A DNA stretch of 64,000 nt from Ignelater luminosus (lineage: Eukaryota; Arthropoda; Insecta; Coleoptera; Elateridae): the NCBI GenBank assembly GCA_011009095.1, contig VTPC01091250.1, positions 39,038 to 103,037 of the forward strand, given 5' to 3'. Positions 48,431 to 59,997 of the stretch are shown piece by piece. The notes under the pieces were generated by a model that was not told the DNA's origin, did not search any database, and saw only the letters and a program-made list of their open reading frames with translations. How positions within the stretch are numbered: the first letter of the stretch is position 1; each line of letters opens with the position of its first letter. The position numbers and the translations under genes are program-made.

Positions 48431-51400
48431 AGTTATTTATGTTGCAAAGCCCGCTAAATAAGTAAATGGTGAGATTAGTTGCTCATCTTGACATCGTCGC
48501 AACTAAGGCTGCGAATATTTTTCGATATATCAATATTATCTACAACGAATTAACGATATTTCAGCAAGTCAGTATCGTTATTATGCTGTTATGGTGAGAA
48601 TTCATACCCAGTCCGTATTTACTCCTCTTTCGGAATCGATTGAATGTGGACACAACTTCGGGCAAAGTCATTCTTATTATTCTGATCTCTGAACTGAAGG
48701 ATATTATCTGCTTACACTACTTACACTCGCTCCACCGTTTTGTAACTCGGCACAAAACCTCAGGTCTTTTCTATTCTCGGAGATAGAGGAGATTCGACAG
48801 AACATCTGCGGATACTGCAGATTTTAAACTAAACTGCTAACCTATCTATCTAAATTTCAAAAAGCTTTGATATTTAAGGCATGCAGAACCATTAATACTT
48901 TTTGTTACATTATTATAAAACTGTGCATAGGATTATTTTGGTCTCGTTAAAATGTCTGTTACTATTGCTCTTGTAAAACAATTAATTTTACAAGTATATC
49001 TTGGTTTCATCATCATGCGCCTACCTTTGGAATAGTTTGCTCGTCCAATGGTTTCCGGTATCAGAATTTACTAGAACCCAACGTTACATTTGTTATTCCA
49101 ACAAATTTTCTTGGGAGAATACAAGAAAAAAACACATGATTCTACTATCAATAGGTATAATATCGAAAAAGAAAAAAAATGTAGAAACGAACCTCTCTCT
49201 ACGAAACGCAAAAAAATTGTTATCAAACCATAATGTAAGCAGCAAAATTGTTTGCTAGAAAAAACTTTTCTGTAAACGCCAACAGTAAGAATTATGTAGT
49301 AGTAAAAAAGCTTTTTCGTTTGATTAAAATATTTAACATTTAAAACGTGGTTGTTAATAAATTTATATAAAAAAATACTGTCAGCTCTAATATAAAAAAC
49401 ATTAAAGTAAACAAATTAGAATACGTAACCCTTTCTGACCTAGTTTAAGTGCAAATGGTTAAGTGCTTGGTGCAATGGGTATTAGGTTAGATTACCGTGA
49501 GCGCCTATTAAATATTAAAGTACCTATATTTAGCGTAATGTCCTCGAAGTAAACATTTATCATTTAAGTAATCGCTGTAACAATTTTGTTTATAACATAA
49601 AATTGTACCAAACGTATTTTTTTAATAAGGTAACCTTCTTAGTATTTTAAGTAGTCGTCGAAAGTTAGAAAACGATGTTTACTTTGTTTCTGGTAATTTT
49701 GCTCATAGTAATATAAAGACAAACTAATCTGTGTCAAATAGCAGTGTTAGTTCAAACTTATTTAGATATAGATAACAGATGATTATTTAAAAGATATCTA
49801 GATGAGATAATAGATAAATAAAAAGTAGATAATAAAATAGCCTTATTTATGCCAAAACCTGAGGTTTTCATTATTATTGCTAGTGCACCAGATGCATAAA
49901 TTGCAGATACAAGTGAGCACAAACGATGTCACTTTAATAAGGAAGTTAGACACAAGGGGAGGAAAATTAAAAAATTGCCAAGGTTGTTTGGTAATGTTTT
50001 TTTATTCCAGAATCTATAAGTATGTGTTATTAATAGTCAAATTCCAAAATATTAGATATTTCAGATAACCCTTCAGGTCTAAATAAATCAAAGATTTGCT
50101 GCAATATGAATAAATGCGAAGTTCAGAATGACGTCACGAAGCCCTGTATTAGTCAACTTGCATTATCAGATGACTACGGTTGCATGTAATAGATTGGACA
50201 TAGTTTTAAAACATAAGAATTATTACAATTTTGAGCACACAGCATTGGATAATTAAATCATTACAATCTTTTTTATATAATTATCTTGGTTGTAATTATA
50301 TATAAGTTATAATAACCTTTAAATTTATGTTACGAACTAACTTGACGAATATTTTTCTTTATAACTTACAAATGACGTTATATTTTACTGTTTTGTCATT
50401 GTTTACAATCCTCTGCAATACTTCAGTTATTGTATAGGACACATGACGTATATTTTGCATTGCCATACTCGAAGGCACACGAGCATAGAGTTCGGTGACA
50501 TCGCATTGGTATAGAGTCCGCTTTTGAAATAATTGCACACTCTTTTTTAAATATTTTTTGTTGCATAAATTCTATAAACTTCAAATTTTTAACGAGTGCT
50601 ATTAATATAAAATACTTTCTGAAAACGAGAAAAAACTGCATATATACAGTGTGTTTCACTTCTCAAGTTTACACCCTTGTATCTGCCTCATTTATTTTCT
50701 GATCGGTTTCAAATTTTGGTCAAATATATTACCACTTAAAAGAAAAGTTTTTATAAATTTTAAATAATTTTTCTGAAAATTACAGCCTACTGCAATCAAA
50801 CATAAATGCAAAAAATTGAAAAGTCATAATAGGCCTAGTTCTGTCTTAAAAAGTTAGTAAGAAAAGTTGTTCAGAATCACAAAAATAGTTGAAATGCAAA
50901 TTTTCGCGGAAAAATTCTCATTTTTTACTTTTTCATGAAATTATTATGAAATCTATACAGTTACTATTTTACTAGACTAAATTATCATAACACTAATTAT
51001 CCTTAGAAACTAAATCTCACTGTCAAGTAGACACATTTATTGATTACAAGAATATTTGCACAAATGCGTGACGTAGGACATAATGTTATTTTTCCACGTT
51101 TTGGGAAGTTTTATTTCTTATGCTATTGCAATATATTTTCTTTGCAATTTTTATTGCGTTTATAATGTTCTTTTTCTGTAAAAAGTTATTTATTTAACAC
51201 AATTACAACGTTTTTGCGCAAGAAATAACGTTACAACCAACGTGTGTATAAAAAGCTTTCCTTATCAAGTGACATATGGAAACAAAATGATGTGTCTATG
51301 ATTAGGTAGTTAGATTGTCATTTTTGTCTTTACTTTTGACAAGCTGTCAAACTACGATTTATTGGTTAATCATTACAAATTAATTTCAAATTGGAAACTG

Positions 51401-51563
51401 ATGCTGACAAGAAAACAAAAATGATTTAGTTTAGAATTTTAATTTCATATTTTGTTAATTTAATTAAAATAAATCTAGTTGCGTTACGTATTCGAAAAAT
51501 TCACAAACAGTAATCATGCCCACTTTTGATATTGGAACTTCTGTATAGTGTATTTTTTTAATT
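48431..51563. other. Gene-free AT-rich DNA
   Basis: Nothing coding is supported. A TACAGTGTGTTTCACTTC word at 50646 resembles the TACAGGGTG termini seen elsewhere in the window. Confidence 0.45.
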
Positions 51564-51918
51564 ATAGATTCAGAGTAGGCTATGACTTACAATTTCTATA
51601 ACAATGTATATGACTTGGATGCTGTTCTCACCAAAAAAGTTAATATAAACATATGTTTGAATTTTGATGTTATTTGTCGGTTATTGAGTTATGTTTCGAT
51701 GTTCTATTTTTATTCTAATTTTTCTAATTATATTTAGTAAAAATAAAAGGTAATATTTTATCTTATGTTCTGCTCAAATAAAATTCCAGAATAATGTGTT
51801 TCTAATTAATTTAGAAATCTTAGTGTCTTTAATTTTACGAGGTTAGCAGGTCATCACATTGCATATTTTTTCTACACTGTAAAAATAAACTTAAACCACA
51901 GCCTACTCTGAATTCTAT
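51564..51918. mobile_element. Candidate MITE with TTCAGAGTAGGCT ends
   Basis: ATAGATTCAGAGTAGGCTATG at the left and the reverse complement of ATAGAATTCAGAGTAGGCTGTG at the right differ by one substitution and one indel over about 22 bp. They enclose about 310 bp of AT-rich non-coding DNA. No target duplication can be fixed. The superfamily is unknown. Confidence 0.5.
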
Positions 51919-53026
51919 TTAAAAATGCACTGTAGTACCTAAACCACATAGGACATACTTTTCTTAATCATAAGGTAACTCTAATAAGACGAGTTTTTCT
52001 ACACACGTTAAATAAATTATAAAAAAACACTGAGTTCGTACCTTTGCAGTATTTGCTTTATATGGGAAAACAGTTTTATTAAGCAGTCATTATTTAGTTG
52101 GTATTCGGATGGCTATTATGGTTTAGAATAGTGAAATGAGCAACTAAAATAAAAATTAGAATATTGAACAAACTGATGAATAACTTTAAAATGATAAATG
52201 ACCGATGTGACATTGACAATTTCCGATATACTAATTTTCAGGACAAGATCTAAAATAATATTCAGTTTTTTAGAAAAGTCTATCGAAACTTCTAGGATTA
52301 TTCTCTAATTCCGGTTTGCTTCTTTATTTTATACAGGGTGTTCTAGATCTTGGGGTATTAATTTTAACAGGTAATACTACACATTAAACAGTGTCGTTTA
52401 GCAAAAAAAACACCCTAGTAAAAGTTTTAATATAATGGAAATATTGACGTTTGAAAATGCAAGAAGGGCTAGATCCGGCTCTGTCGTGAAAGTTTTACTT
52501 TCTGGCGGAAAAGTAAAAGTTATTTAAAAGGGACAGTCTTTACCTGCTTATTATAGCCCATTATGTTTTCTCTGTCAGTATGAATGAAAAAAAAAACCGA
52601 CTGCATGCTTACAGTCTTGTGGCAACAATTTCGAACACTTATTACAAGTCATACATTCCTTTGATAATTAATTAACGTGTATATTTCTTTTAAGAATAAG
52701 TAACTATGATTACTACAATTCGAATTTTACTATGAAGCTTTAAATTTTAAATAAAATTGTATAGATTTGTGACAAGTAACGGTAATAGTATTGGGAACCA
52801 CTACAGAAAGGGGTCATAAAATCTATTAAGTATGCTCAGGTAGAAACTTTCTTTCATGTTTCTCAAAGTTCTAAACAGATGTTTTTAGAATGCACTTGAG
52901 TAACCTTGGCTACAATTGAATCCAGTTGACTGTTAAGTTTAATAGTACAAGAGCCACTAACAGAAAAAGAAGACTTGAATCTTAACTTTCTGGCGTTATT
53001 ACACATCGATGCAGAAAGTTATCTAG
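51919..53026. other. Gene-free DNA with a TACAGGGTG word
   Basis: TATACAGGGTGTTCTAGATC at about 52331 resembles a transposon terminus. An inverted AACACCCT lies some 70 bp further on. No protein is recognised. Confidence 0.45.
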
Positions 53027-53273
53027 GTAGACTTCGTGCAGTCTTAGAACTACATGTACGTCATGAACAAAAATGTACCAAGTATGACGTCATTAAAATC
53101 GCAGTTTCGTAACATGGCAGTTTTACAAAGTTAGTTCGTTATATCGTTATATCAGATATCGATCATTACTCCCCTGTATAAGTGAACTTGGACCACTTCG
53201 ACCTATTTTCGTGAACTGCGCATGGCGTCAGTCATGACGTTCATGTGTAGTTCTAAGACCGCACGAAGTCTAC
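53027..53273. mobile_element. MITE with ~40-bp GTAGACTTCGTGC inverted repeats
   Basis: The left arm (53027-53068) begins GTAGACTTCGTGCAGTCTTA. The right arm, read on the minus strand from 53273, begins GTAGACTTCGTGCGGTCTTA. Both continue through GAACTACA to ACGTCATGA with a small indel. The flanks TCTAG and TCTGG could be a diverged 5-bp target duplication, but this is weak. The 247-bp element has no coding capacity, and its class is unassigned. Confidence 0.65.
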
Positions 53274-54249
53274 TCTGGTGAAAATTTCGACGAACTAGGT
53301 GTGAGCATGCGCTCGTAGTGGAAATTCTGAAAAAGTATAGTTTTCCACGAATTCTAACTATCTGGTGAAACTACTTTGCTGAAAACGCTAGACATGGGTG
53401 ATTTCATGTGAAACACGAAAAACCGTAAACGGAAAATGTCACTTATTGTACCCGATCCTAACCACTTGAAATTTGCATCATTTTGTCAATCTTTTTATCC
53501 TAATTCCTAAAATTAAAACGCCAGAAAAACCAGTTGGTTTTTGTTTCTTTAATTAACATTTTATGCGAAAAAGTTCACTTTTTTCATAGTTTTTTTCCAG
53601 ATTTTTGAAAAATCGTAAAAATTTCGGAACGCCGAAAAGGTACGCCTCTCCCCATGGCCAAGGGTGCCCATTCAGGGCAATACGGATTTACGGCAATCTG
53701 GAGATGAAATTTTGCAAATCGACATGGAGTTTGAGGGACTCAAAATCTATACATTTATAATATTTTCAGACAAAACTGTTGAACATTAAGAAAGTTATAA
53801 CGTATTGAAGCCAAGAATGTTAGAAATCTGTGTTAAATTCAATTTAAATTTCATCGTCAGTGGGGCACGGGTTAATATGAATATTTTTTAATGAAATGTG
53901 ACTCAAAATATCTCTTTTTTAATGATGACTTGATTTCTGGGTTGGAACGCTTAAAATTCAGAAGTTGACTTTTTAAGGACCAAGATTAAAATGATTTGTG
54001 GAGTGGTACACCTTGAAGTGCACATGGGCCAAACCAAAAATAAATGGCATGCCTTTAGGAAGCGGGTTCCTCTTCAATGTATCAAAACTGAATGAACTTA
54101 TGAAAATATAGTCTTCTAATTAAGAAGTCCTAAGTCTTCAGCTTAATTCACTCTGAAAATTGAAAGATGCATATGAAATAAACCAAATTACTTCTCAATG
54201 AGAGTTCAGTATTTCTGCCACCAGAGGCGTAAGGGTTAGCTTGAATCGC
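53274..54249. other. Moderately GC-richer unassigned DNA
   Basis: Patches such as 53620-53700 (GGAACGCCGAAAAGG, CCCATGGCCAAGGG) and 53860-53880 are less AT-rich than the surroundings and look like an old repeat, but no protein motif or terminus is visible. Confidence 0.35.
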
Positions 54250-54252
54250 TAA

Positions 54253-54822
54253 GCGTAGTTTTACACGACAGTAAATTTTAACATAAATTTTTGTATAAAT
54301 TTCTACATAAATATTTTACACCGTTGCAAACGCATTTTTCATACAAAATTTTTGACTAAATTTACGTGTTAAATTTTCTGTAAAATTTTATAGAACCTGT
54401 TCTAAAAAATGAAAAAATTCTCTCTCAAATATGCGCCAAATTATGCGCAGTATACTAGAACTGCTAGTATCACGTGAACGTAAAATATTACTATTTTATG
54501 GTATATTATGTTGAGATCGAGTCGTTCGTAAAATACAAAATAACCTCACAAAATCGACGTTTTCGTAACCTCTAAACATAAGCAAACAAATTAACAATTT
54601 AGGTTATGATTTCTTTCGTGTTTATTTTGTTATCCAGAGATGTCACTTGCAAATGTGATTAAACACGCATGCGCCATTGAGAAATTTTACATAAAATTTA
54701 TTACAAGTTGCAAACAGCAAATCCGACTTAAAAAAAATTTTATTTAATTTTTTATTTCAAAATTTCGTGGCAAACTTTATGCAGAAATTTATGTTAAAAT
54801 TTACTGTCGTGTAAAACTACTC
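54253..54822. mobile_element. 570-bp MITE with long TIRs and TAA target duplication
   Basis: The left end GCGTAGTTTTACACGACAGT and the right end read on the minus strand, GAGTAGTTTTACACGACAGT, match for about 36 bp and continue as imperfect inverted repeats into the body. Inner words such as TTGCAAAC are also inverted. TAA flanks both sides (54250-54252, 54823-54825), the 3-bp TWA target typical of PIF/Harbinger elements. The body is very rich in AAATTTTA and has no coding capacity. The superfamily call is an inference from target length and end structure. Confidence 0.8.
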
Positions 54823-55021
54823 TAATAGTTATTATATTTTTGTACTTTGAGTACAAAAGATAGAAAATATAAATATCTGTATATTATTTATCTTTGATTG
54901 AGTAACTGTAATGATGTGTGAGTTAGAGGGATATGTAAAATTCACTTAAATCTATTAAAAACTCTCCAATTATAATGGAAAGTGTTTGTTCCATCTTTAC
55001 AGGGACACCATACGTTTTATC

Positions 55022-55373
55022 CTTACATTTAGGATTTTTTCAAGACTTCATTTTAAACAAAATTACACATGTATGACGATGAGGCTAGTTTCTTGTTTGT
55101 GTTGCTTTAAATTTCCATTTTACTTTAGGATTTTTTTTATTGCACTTTATTTTTTCGGATGTTTTTACATCCTATCACAATGAAGATTTTATTTTATTTA
55201 ATTAATCATTAACACTTTTTAACATTAGGTTTGTTTAATCTATAATGAAAAATAAAGTGCAAGAAAAAAGATTTCTCAATATAAAATTGAAATTTAAAAC
55301 AAGGAACTTGTCATATTGTCATACATATGTAATTTTGTTTAAAATGAAGTTTTGAAGAAATTCTAAATGTAAG
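55022..55373. repeat. Long imperfect inverted repeat upstream of mub
   Basis: The left arm (55022-55156) contains CTTACATTTAGGATTTTTTC, CTTCATTTTAAACAAAATTA, TGTATGAC and GCACTTTATTTTT. The right arm (55247-55373), read on the minus strand, has the same blocks in the same order with small changes. Arms are about 130 bp, the spacer about 90 bp. A transcript across it could fold into a long hairpin. It ends about 125 bp before the GC-richer putative mub promoter. It may be a foldback MITE; no target duplication was found. Confidence 0.8.
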
Positions 55374-55498
55374 AATAAAGTCAGTAATTTAAATTAAGTT
55401 AATAAACCATTTTAATTAGACATGGGTCTTTTAATAATCTAATGAACACTTAGAAAAAGAGAATTTATATTACTTTTACAATAAAGTTTATTTAAATA

Positions 55499-55669
55499 AG
55501 CGCGCGAACTTCTAGTTGGGGGTTTTTAGTATTGATTTTTAGTAATGGGTATGCGCATTTGTGTTGGCAGCGTTGTCGCGTGAAGTAAACACGTGGACAA
55601 CGAGTGAGACGCAACACCAAATCGTTATCTACGATTATTTTTAATTTTTTTTACTCCCATATATTTACA
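55499..55669 (+). promoter_or_regulatory. mub: Putative mub promoter and non-coding first exon
   Basis: Between very AT-rich flanks, 55499-55620 is rich in CG dinucleotides (GCGCGCGAAC, GCGTTGTCGCG) and contains a CACGTG E-box at 55591-55596. A good splice-donor match, ACA|GTAAGAG, follows at 55669/55670, which could end a 5' UTR exon and pair with the acceptor at 55938. No TATA box or initiator can be fixed. Promoter identity is inferred from composition and position only. Confidence 0.35.
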
Positions 55670-55938
55670 GTAAGAGTTTTTATTATTAATCTTGTAATTA
55701 AATGTGCTTGCTTTGTTGTGGAAAGTGTAATAATATTCAATAAAGCTTATAACGTTAATTAAATTTTTAACAAGCGGCGGTCATGTATTATGCATATCGC
55801 TATAAAGATGCTTGTTGTTAACCGTTAATTGTGGTTAAATTTAACTCGCACTTCCACACTGGAATTTATCTCGTATAAAAATTCTATTTTATATTTAGAC
55901 GGAAAAACGTGGTTAATGTATCATATTTTTTGTTACAG

Positions 55939-56060
55939 AACTGAACCCAAAGACCCTTCCTCAGCCCTGACCCTTTTTATACAACATGGATTTGGATAAA
56001 GCAATGTTAAATGATGATCCGAATGTTACACTTACAATTCGACTGATTATGCAAGGAAAG
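55939..56060 (+). CDS. mub: First coding exon of a poly(C)-binding KH protein (mub/PCBP)
   Basis: The exon starts after a polypyrimidine-AG acceptor (TTTTTTGTTACAG at 55926-55938), carries 47 bases of 5' UTR, and has its ATG at 55986 in a good insect context (ACAACATGG). It encodes 25 residues ending NVTLTIRLIMQGK, then a consensus donor GTAAGAA at 56061 in phase 0. That segment is the first beta strand of the first KH domain in PCBP/hnRNP-E proteins and fly mushroom-body expressed (mub). The next residues in the family continue with the G-x-x-G RNA-binding loop, which must lie on an exon beyond this window. Such proteins bind C-rich single-stranded RNA and act in splicing, mRNA stability and translation in nucleus and cytoplasm. 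Only this exon is present, and its phase-0 split matches the family's gene structure. Identification is strong despite the short length because the motif is highly conserved. Confidence 0.85.
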
Positions 56061-57685
56061 GTAAGAAGAATTTATTTCGTTTACTAAGTCTGTGTAAAGC
56101 ATTGTTAACAACAGGTTATCGTTTAAATTATAACTGTTACCGGGTTTTATGTTTTAAAAGAAGTATGCTTACGGAATAAGCATGTACTATTAATCGCAAG
56201 AAATCCAGGACATGTTTGTCGATTTAAAGTTTAGTATTTTGTATTTTTCAGTTGTAAAATTATTTCTGCTGAAACTTGTTTTCTAGGATACTAATAATAA
56301 AATTTATTTTGCTAGTGCAACATTTTAATTGTATAACTAAACAATCGAATGAGAATTGTACATTGTAAAACCTGAAATGCGTTGACGAATCTATATTGTG
56401 CTTTCTATAACTATTAGTACTTTGGGAAATCTGCTAATTATTTTGAATGGTTATTGGCTATATTATGGTTAAATAAGCTCTAGTTATCTTGTGCAATCAT
56501 TCTAATGAGCGCTTTGGAAGTCTCAAGATCAAAGTAACCCATAGACTAATAAATGTTTGTGTAATAATAAATCTTGGCATTTAACCTGAAATTTAATTTC
56601 TAAAATGTGATTTTGTAAAATTTCGTATTTAAGTTAAATTTCAATTTTATGCCTGTAATAAGCAATGTTCACACAAGAACAAAAGGTATTTGTGATAGAA
56701 ATTTGATTTTTGTTTAGAAGCGAATGAAAGCATAAATTCAACATCTCTTGTAATAATAATAATAAAAAAAATGATTTCATTTTTAAATGGCATTTGATTT
56801 CAAGACTTGCTCATTACAAGCAATAGTAATACTTTAAAAATGCACCTGTAATGTTTATAAATGGAAAATCTGCCTTATAAAGTAACTGTGTGATCAAATT
56901 AAAAAACAAGTCAAGTAGGCCATGCATGTAACCCTTAGATTCAGTTGGTATAAATTGTAACCAAATAAATTTTTGTTGACTAGTTTATAAATGTAGAACT
57001 GTCAAGAATAAATAAACATTTAAATATGTTGTGATTTCTTGAATCACTTGGCAGTTATAACCAAAGCTGACCGTTTAATTTCACTACCAGTGTCATATTC
57101 AGAGGAAATAGAATTAATTTATTAAAACTTGATTGTGCATAAATTTGGCTGAATCAAATAAAATAAAAATCATCCTGTTTTTCTGATTAATTTCAGTTGA
57201 GTTTTTGTGTAAACATAAACTGTTTTAATAAATTAATTCTGTTAGCAGGATAAAACTGCCAGGTTTACATATAATTTAACAAAAATTTATTTCTTTACGA
57301 TTTATACTAGTTAATTATGTGGTGGCATATTTGTTTTTTGACATCACCAACACTTACGTTGCCAAAAACTGAAAACTTTAAATACCCAATCAGAATCCTT
57401 AACTTCAAATTATGAACGCTGACAAGTGTTAACCGAACTGCATTATTAGGTTATGTTTATAACTTGCACACCTGGAAGTGTTTTTATTGGTTGCTCTTGA
57501 TATCATCTCAACAATTATTGTTTTTGAACATCTCTGCAAATGTTGATTTGATTTTCTTTCTCTGATGATGACGTCTTGCATTTAATACTAAAACGCTTGC
57601 ATTTGAATACCCCTGCAGACAATCTGGCTTTGGTTTTTAATTTGTTTGTCCCTGTTTCGTTAAGCGTTTTTAAAGTCATTATTAG
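56061..57685 (+). other. Start of mub intron
   Basis: Begins with the donor GTAAGAA. No exon, acceptor-exon-donor unit or transposon protein is recognisable. The intron continues to the end of the window, so it exceeds 7.9 kb. Confidence 0.6.
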
Positions 57686-57693
57686 CTAATGCG

Positions 57694-58135
57694 CAGGGCT
57701 GTCAAATTACTCAGTTAAAAGTAATTCAATTATCAATTACTAATTACTTAAGAAAATAATTGGAATTTCAATTACCAAATACTTTCATTTTCAATAAATA
57801 TTTCAATTATGAATTACATTTTCTATTGTAATTAAACTAAGAAAAGCATTTGAAATACCAGAGAATTGGATTACTTGCAAAATAATTCAAATACTTTAAA
57901 AGTAATTAAATTAAATATTAAGTAATTAAATTACTTCCATGGTAATTGAATTAAATGTAAAGTATTTGAAATACTTAAAAAATGAAAAACCAATTACAAT
58001 TACTTTGGGAAAATAATTCAAGTTTCAATTACCAATTATTCAATTCTGAAAGTAATCGAATTAAAGTAATTCAAACACTTGAAAGTAATTAAACTACTTT
58101 TTAAAATACTTTACTTGAATTACTTGACAGCACTG
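57694..58135. mobile_element. hAT MITE with 8-bp target duplication
   Basis: The left end CAGGGCTGTCAAATTACTC and the right end on the minus strand, CAGTGCTGTCAAGTAATTC, are hAT-type terminal repeats. The flanking octamers CTAATGCG (57686-57693) and CTAAGGCG (58136-58143) match at 7 of 8 positions, as expected for an aged hAT target duplication. The 442-bp body is almost wholly made of variants of AATTACTT/AAGTAATT in both orientations, so it is internally repetitive and non-coding. It sits inside the mub intron. Confidence 0.88.
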
Positions 58136-58143
58136 CTAAGGCG

Positions 58144-58452
58144 ATGTTTAACTTTAAAATCTAGCAATCTAGAATATTTTCTTGGTTATACTTTAAATAC
58201 TATTTCTTATTGGGTAAACATGGAAACTTCAATAAAACTTGTACCATGGTAATCACTGTCATAACAATTATATCTGTATCTACTATTTGACAATAAAGTT
58301 ATTTATCTACGACTCTTCAATAATATAGTCATTATACGCGTAACCATAGAGATATAATCATACTCATAAAACACTAGTGTTTTATGGATTTTATTCACTG
58401 GTGGTGTTTTGTTGGTTGTCTATTTATAGATATTAAAAAAAACTAGAAATTG
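58144..58452. other. Intron DNA without recognised feature
   Basis: AT-rich intronic DNA in which I see nothing to annotate. Confidence 0.5.
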
Positions 58453-58566
58453 TTATAATTCATACAATTTTCTGGATTTTTCTGGGATGAGGTGTAAAGA
58501 AGTTATCACCTCTGCTGCTTTTGCAATCTGTGGAGGCGTGCAAGAAATATCTTCATCACTTTCCAT
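58453..58566 (-). pseudogene. Short recombinase-like N-terminal fragment
   Basis: A minus-strand frame of 37 codons starts MESDEDISCTPPQIAKAAEV and ends LIPEKSRKLYEL before a TAA. The L-I-P-E-K-S-x-x-x-Y-E block resembles the start of the phage-integrase-like (tyrosine recombinase, Crypton/KCTD1-related) proteins that are widespread in insects, where it opens an alpha-helical DNA-binding domain. No catalytic R-H-R-Y part was found nearby, so this is a fragment at best. The upstream minus-strand stretch to about 58920 (with SSEDDVQILDGSK) may belong to it, but this is speculative. Confidence 0.3.
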
Positions 58567-59997
58567 TGAAAAACACAGAGGAAAATGCAGGAAAACATTA
58601 AATTACGCACCACAACTTACAATTTTTGATTTTGAAAACGAAGAAATGTGGAAATAATAAACAACTGCAAAAGCAACTTAGTTACTGATGCACAAAAATG
58701 TTTCGGATCCCATAATGTTGGTTGCCTATTTATGATGGGTGAATGCTTACTTCCATCAAGAATTTGGACATCATCTTCAGAGGATCCTTGTATTCCAGGT
58801 CTAAAACTCTTTTTGTGAAGATTGTTTACTTTCATTGACTTCTACATATTCAAGAATTTGGACATCTCTAGATCTTCCTCAGAAGTGTTAGAATCATAGA
58901 TAAAACGTCGTATTCGACTCGCACATAATGGGTGGCCATTATTCACTCGGATGATTTACACACTTGCCTTTGGCACCTGTGTAAACTTCATCCTCTTGAA
59001 TAACAGCCTACATTATGTGTTCATTGAATAATATACTATTAGGGATGAAAATACTGGCTCTTAATGAAAATATGTATGTATCAAAATCAAGTAGGCAAAA
59101 AAAGATTGCCTTTGGGTTTATTGTTGTGGTAAAAGAAAAAACAATGACAATAGTACTTTTGTATATGCTGTATTATGTAAAGCATTTATTCACTTTGAAG
59201 AAATTTATGGAATATCCAGCAGGAAATGTAATGAAAAGAAAAATGCGGCTAATGATAAATTGGTCTTGCTCAAAAACAGACTCTTTTTTTACTTTATTTC
59301 TTATAGTTTACAAATTCACGTTAAACACTCCGTTAACGGTAAAGTCACGCGACCAAATACGGTAAAAGTTTAGTGGCCGTGTAACATTTTAAGAGTTTGA
59401 GCAAACAACCAACAATATACAAACGTTGATATAACTTAACATAACCTGACGATCTAGGTGGATGTGGTTATTTAAGAAAACACGTTTTCAATTTATTCAT
59501 TTATTATTAAAAAATTAGTAACAGTGAAAATATCGTCAAAATGCACACGCTCGAAGTACACGCCACAACTTACTAACCTCACAAACTGATTTATCGTATA
59601 CGGTATTCGCTCTCTTTTATTTGTAAAAGGAAATAGTGGGCTCTGATAAATTTTAGCGTTGCGATAATGTTTTGAACGTGTGCAGTTGTCACATGGTTGT
59701 TACAAAATAATGTTGTCATACAGCGTAATTAATTTGCGCTCAAACTCTAGTATAAGGTTTGTTCCAGCAGTAAATCACAAACGGTTTATGATTTCTTGCA
59801 AACTAGTACCTAACTCATTTAAAAAAGAATAAGATGGACGCAAGAAAGAATTATTTATTTATTCTAGCAACTATTAGGTACATAAAAAAAACTAATTTTA
59901 GCAAGTAAACATTAAAAAAGTAAGTATAACATTAATTTAATTACATTATTACATTTAAAGAAACTGTTAGTTAAGTTACTTATCTTTTCTAATGGTT
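58567..59997. other. Intron DNA without recognised gene
   Basis: A plus-strand frame of 116 codons at 59015-59365 shows no domain and is hydrophobic/lysine-rich as expected from AT-rich DNA; I do not call it. No other structure is supported. Confidence 0.4.

Noticed and set aside
49001-49258. 85-codon plus-strand frame
   Set aside because: No recognisable motif and ends in lysine/asparagine-rich AT translation.
54986-55183. 65-codon phenylalanine-rich frame
   Set aside because: It overlaps the left arm of the long inverted repeat and reflects T-rich composition.
59015-59365. 116-codon frame in the mub intron
   Set aside because: No domain, no splice context and AT-driven amino-acid content; probably chance.
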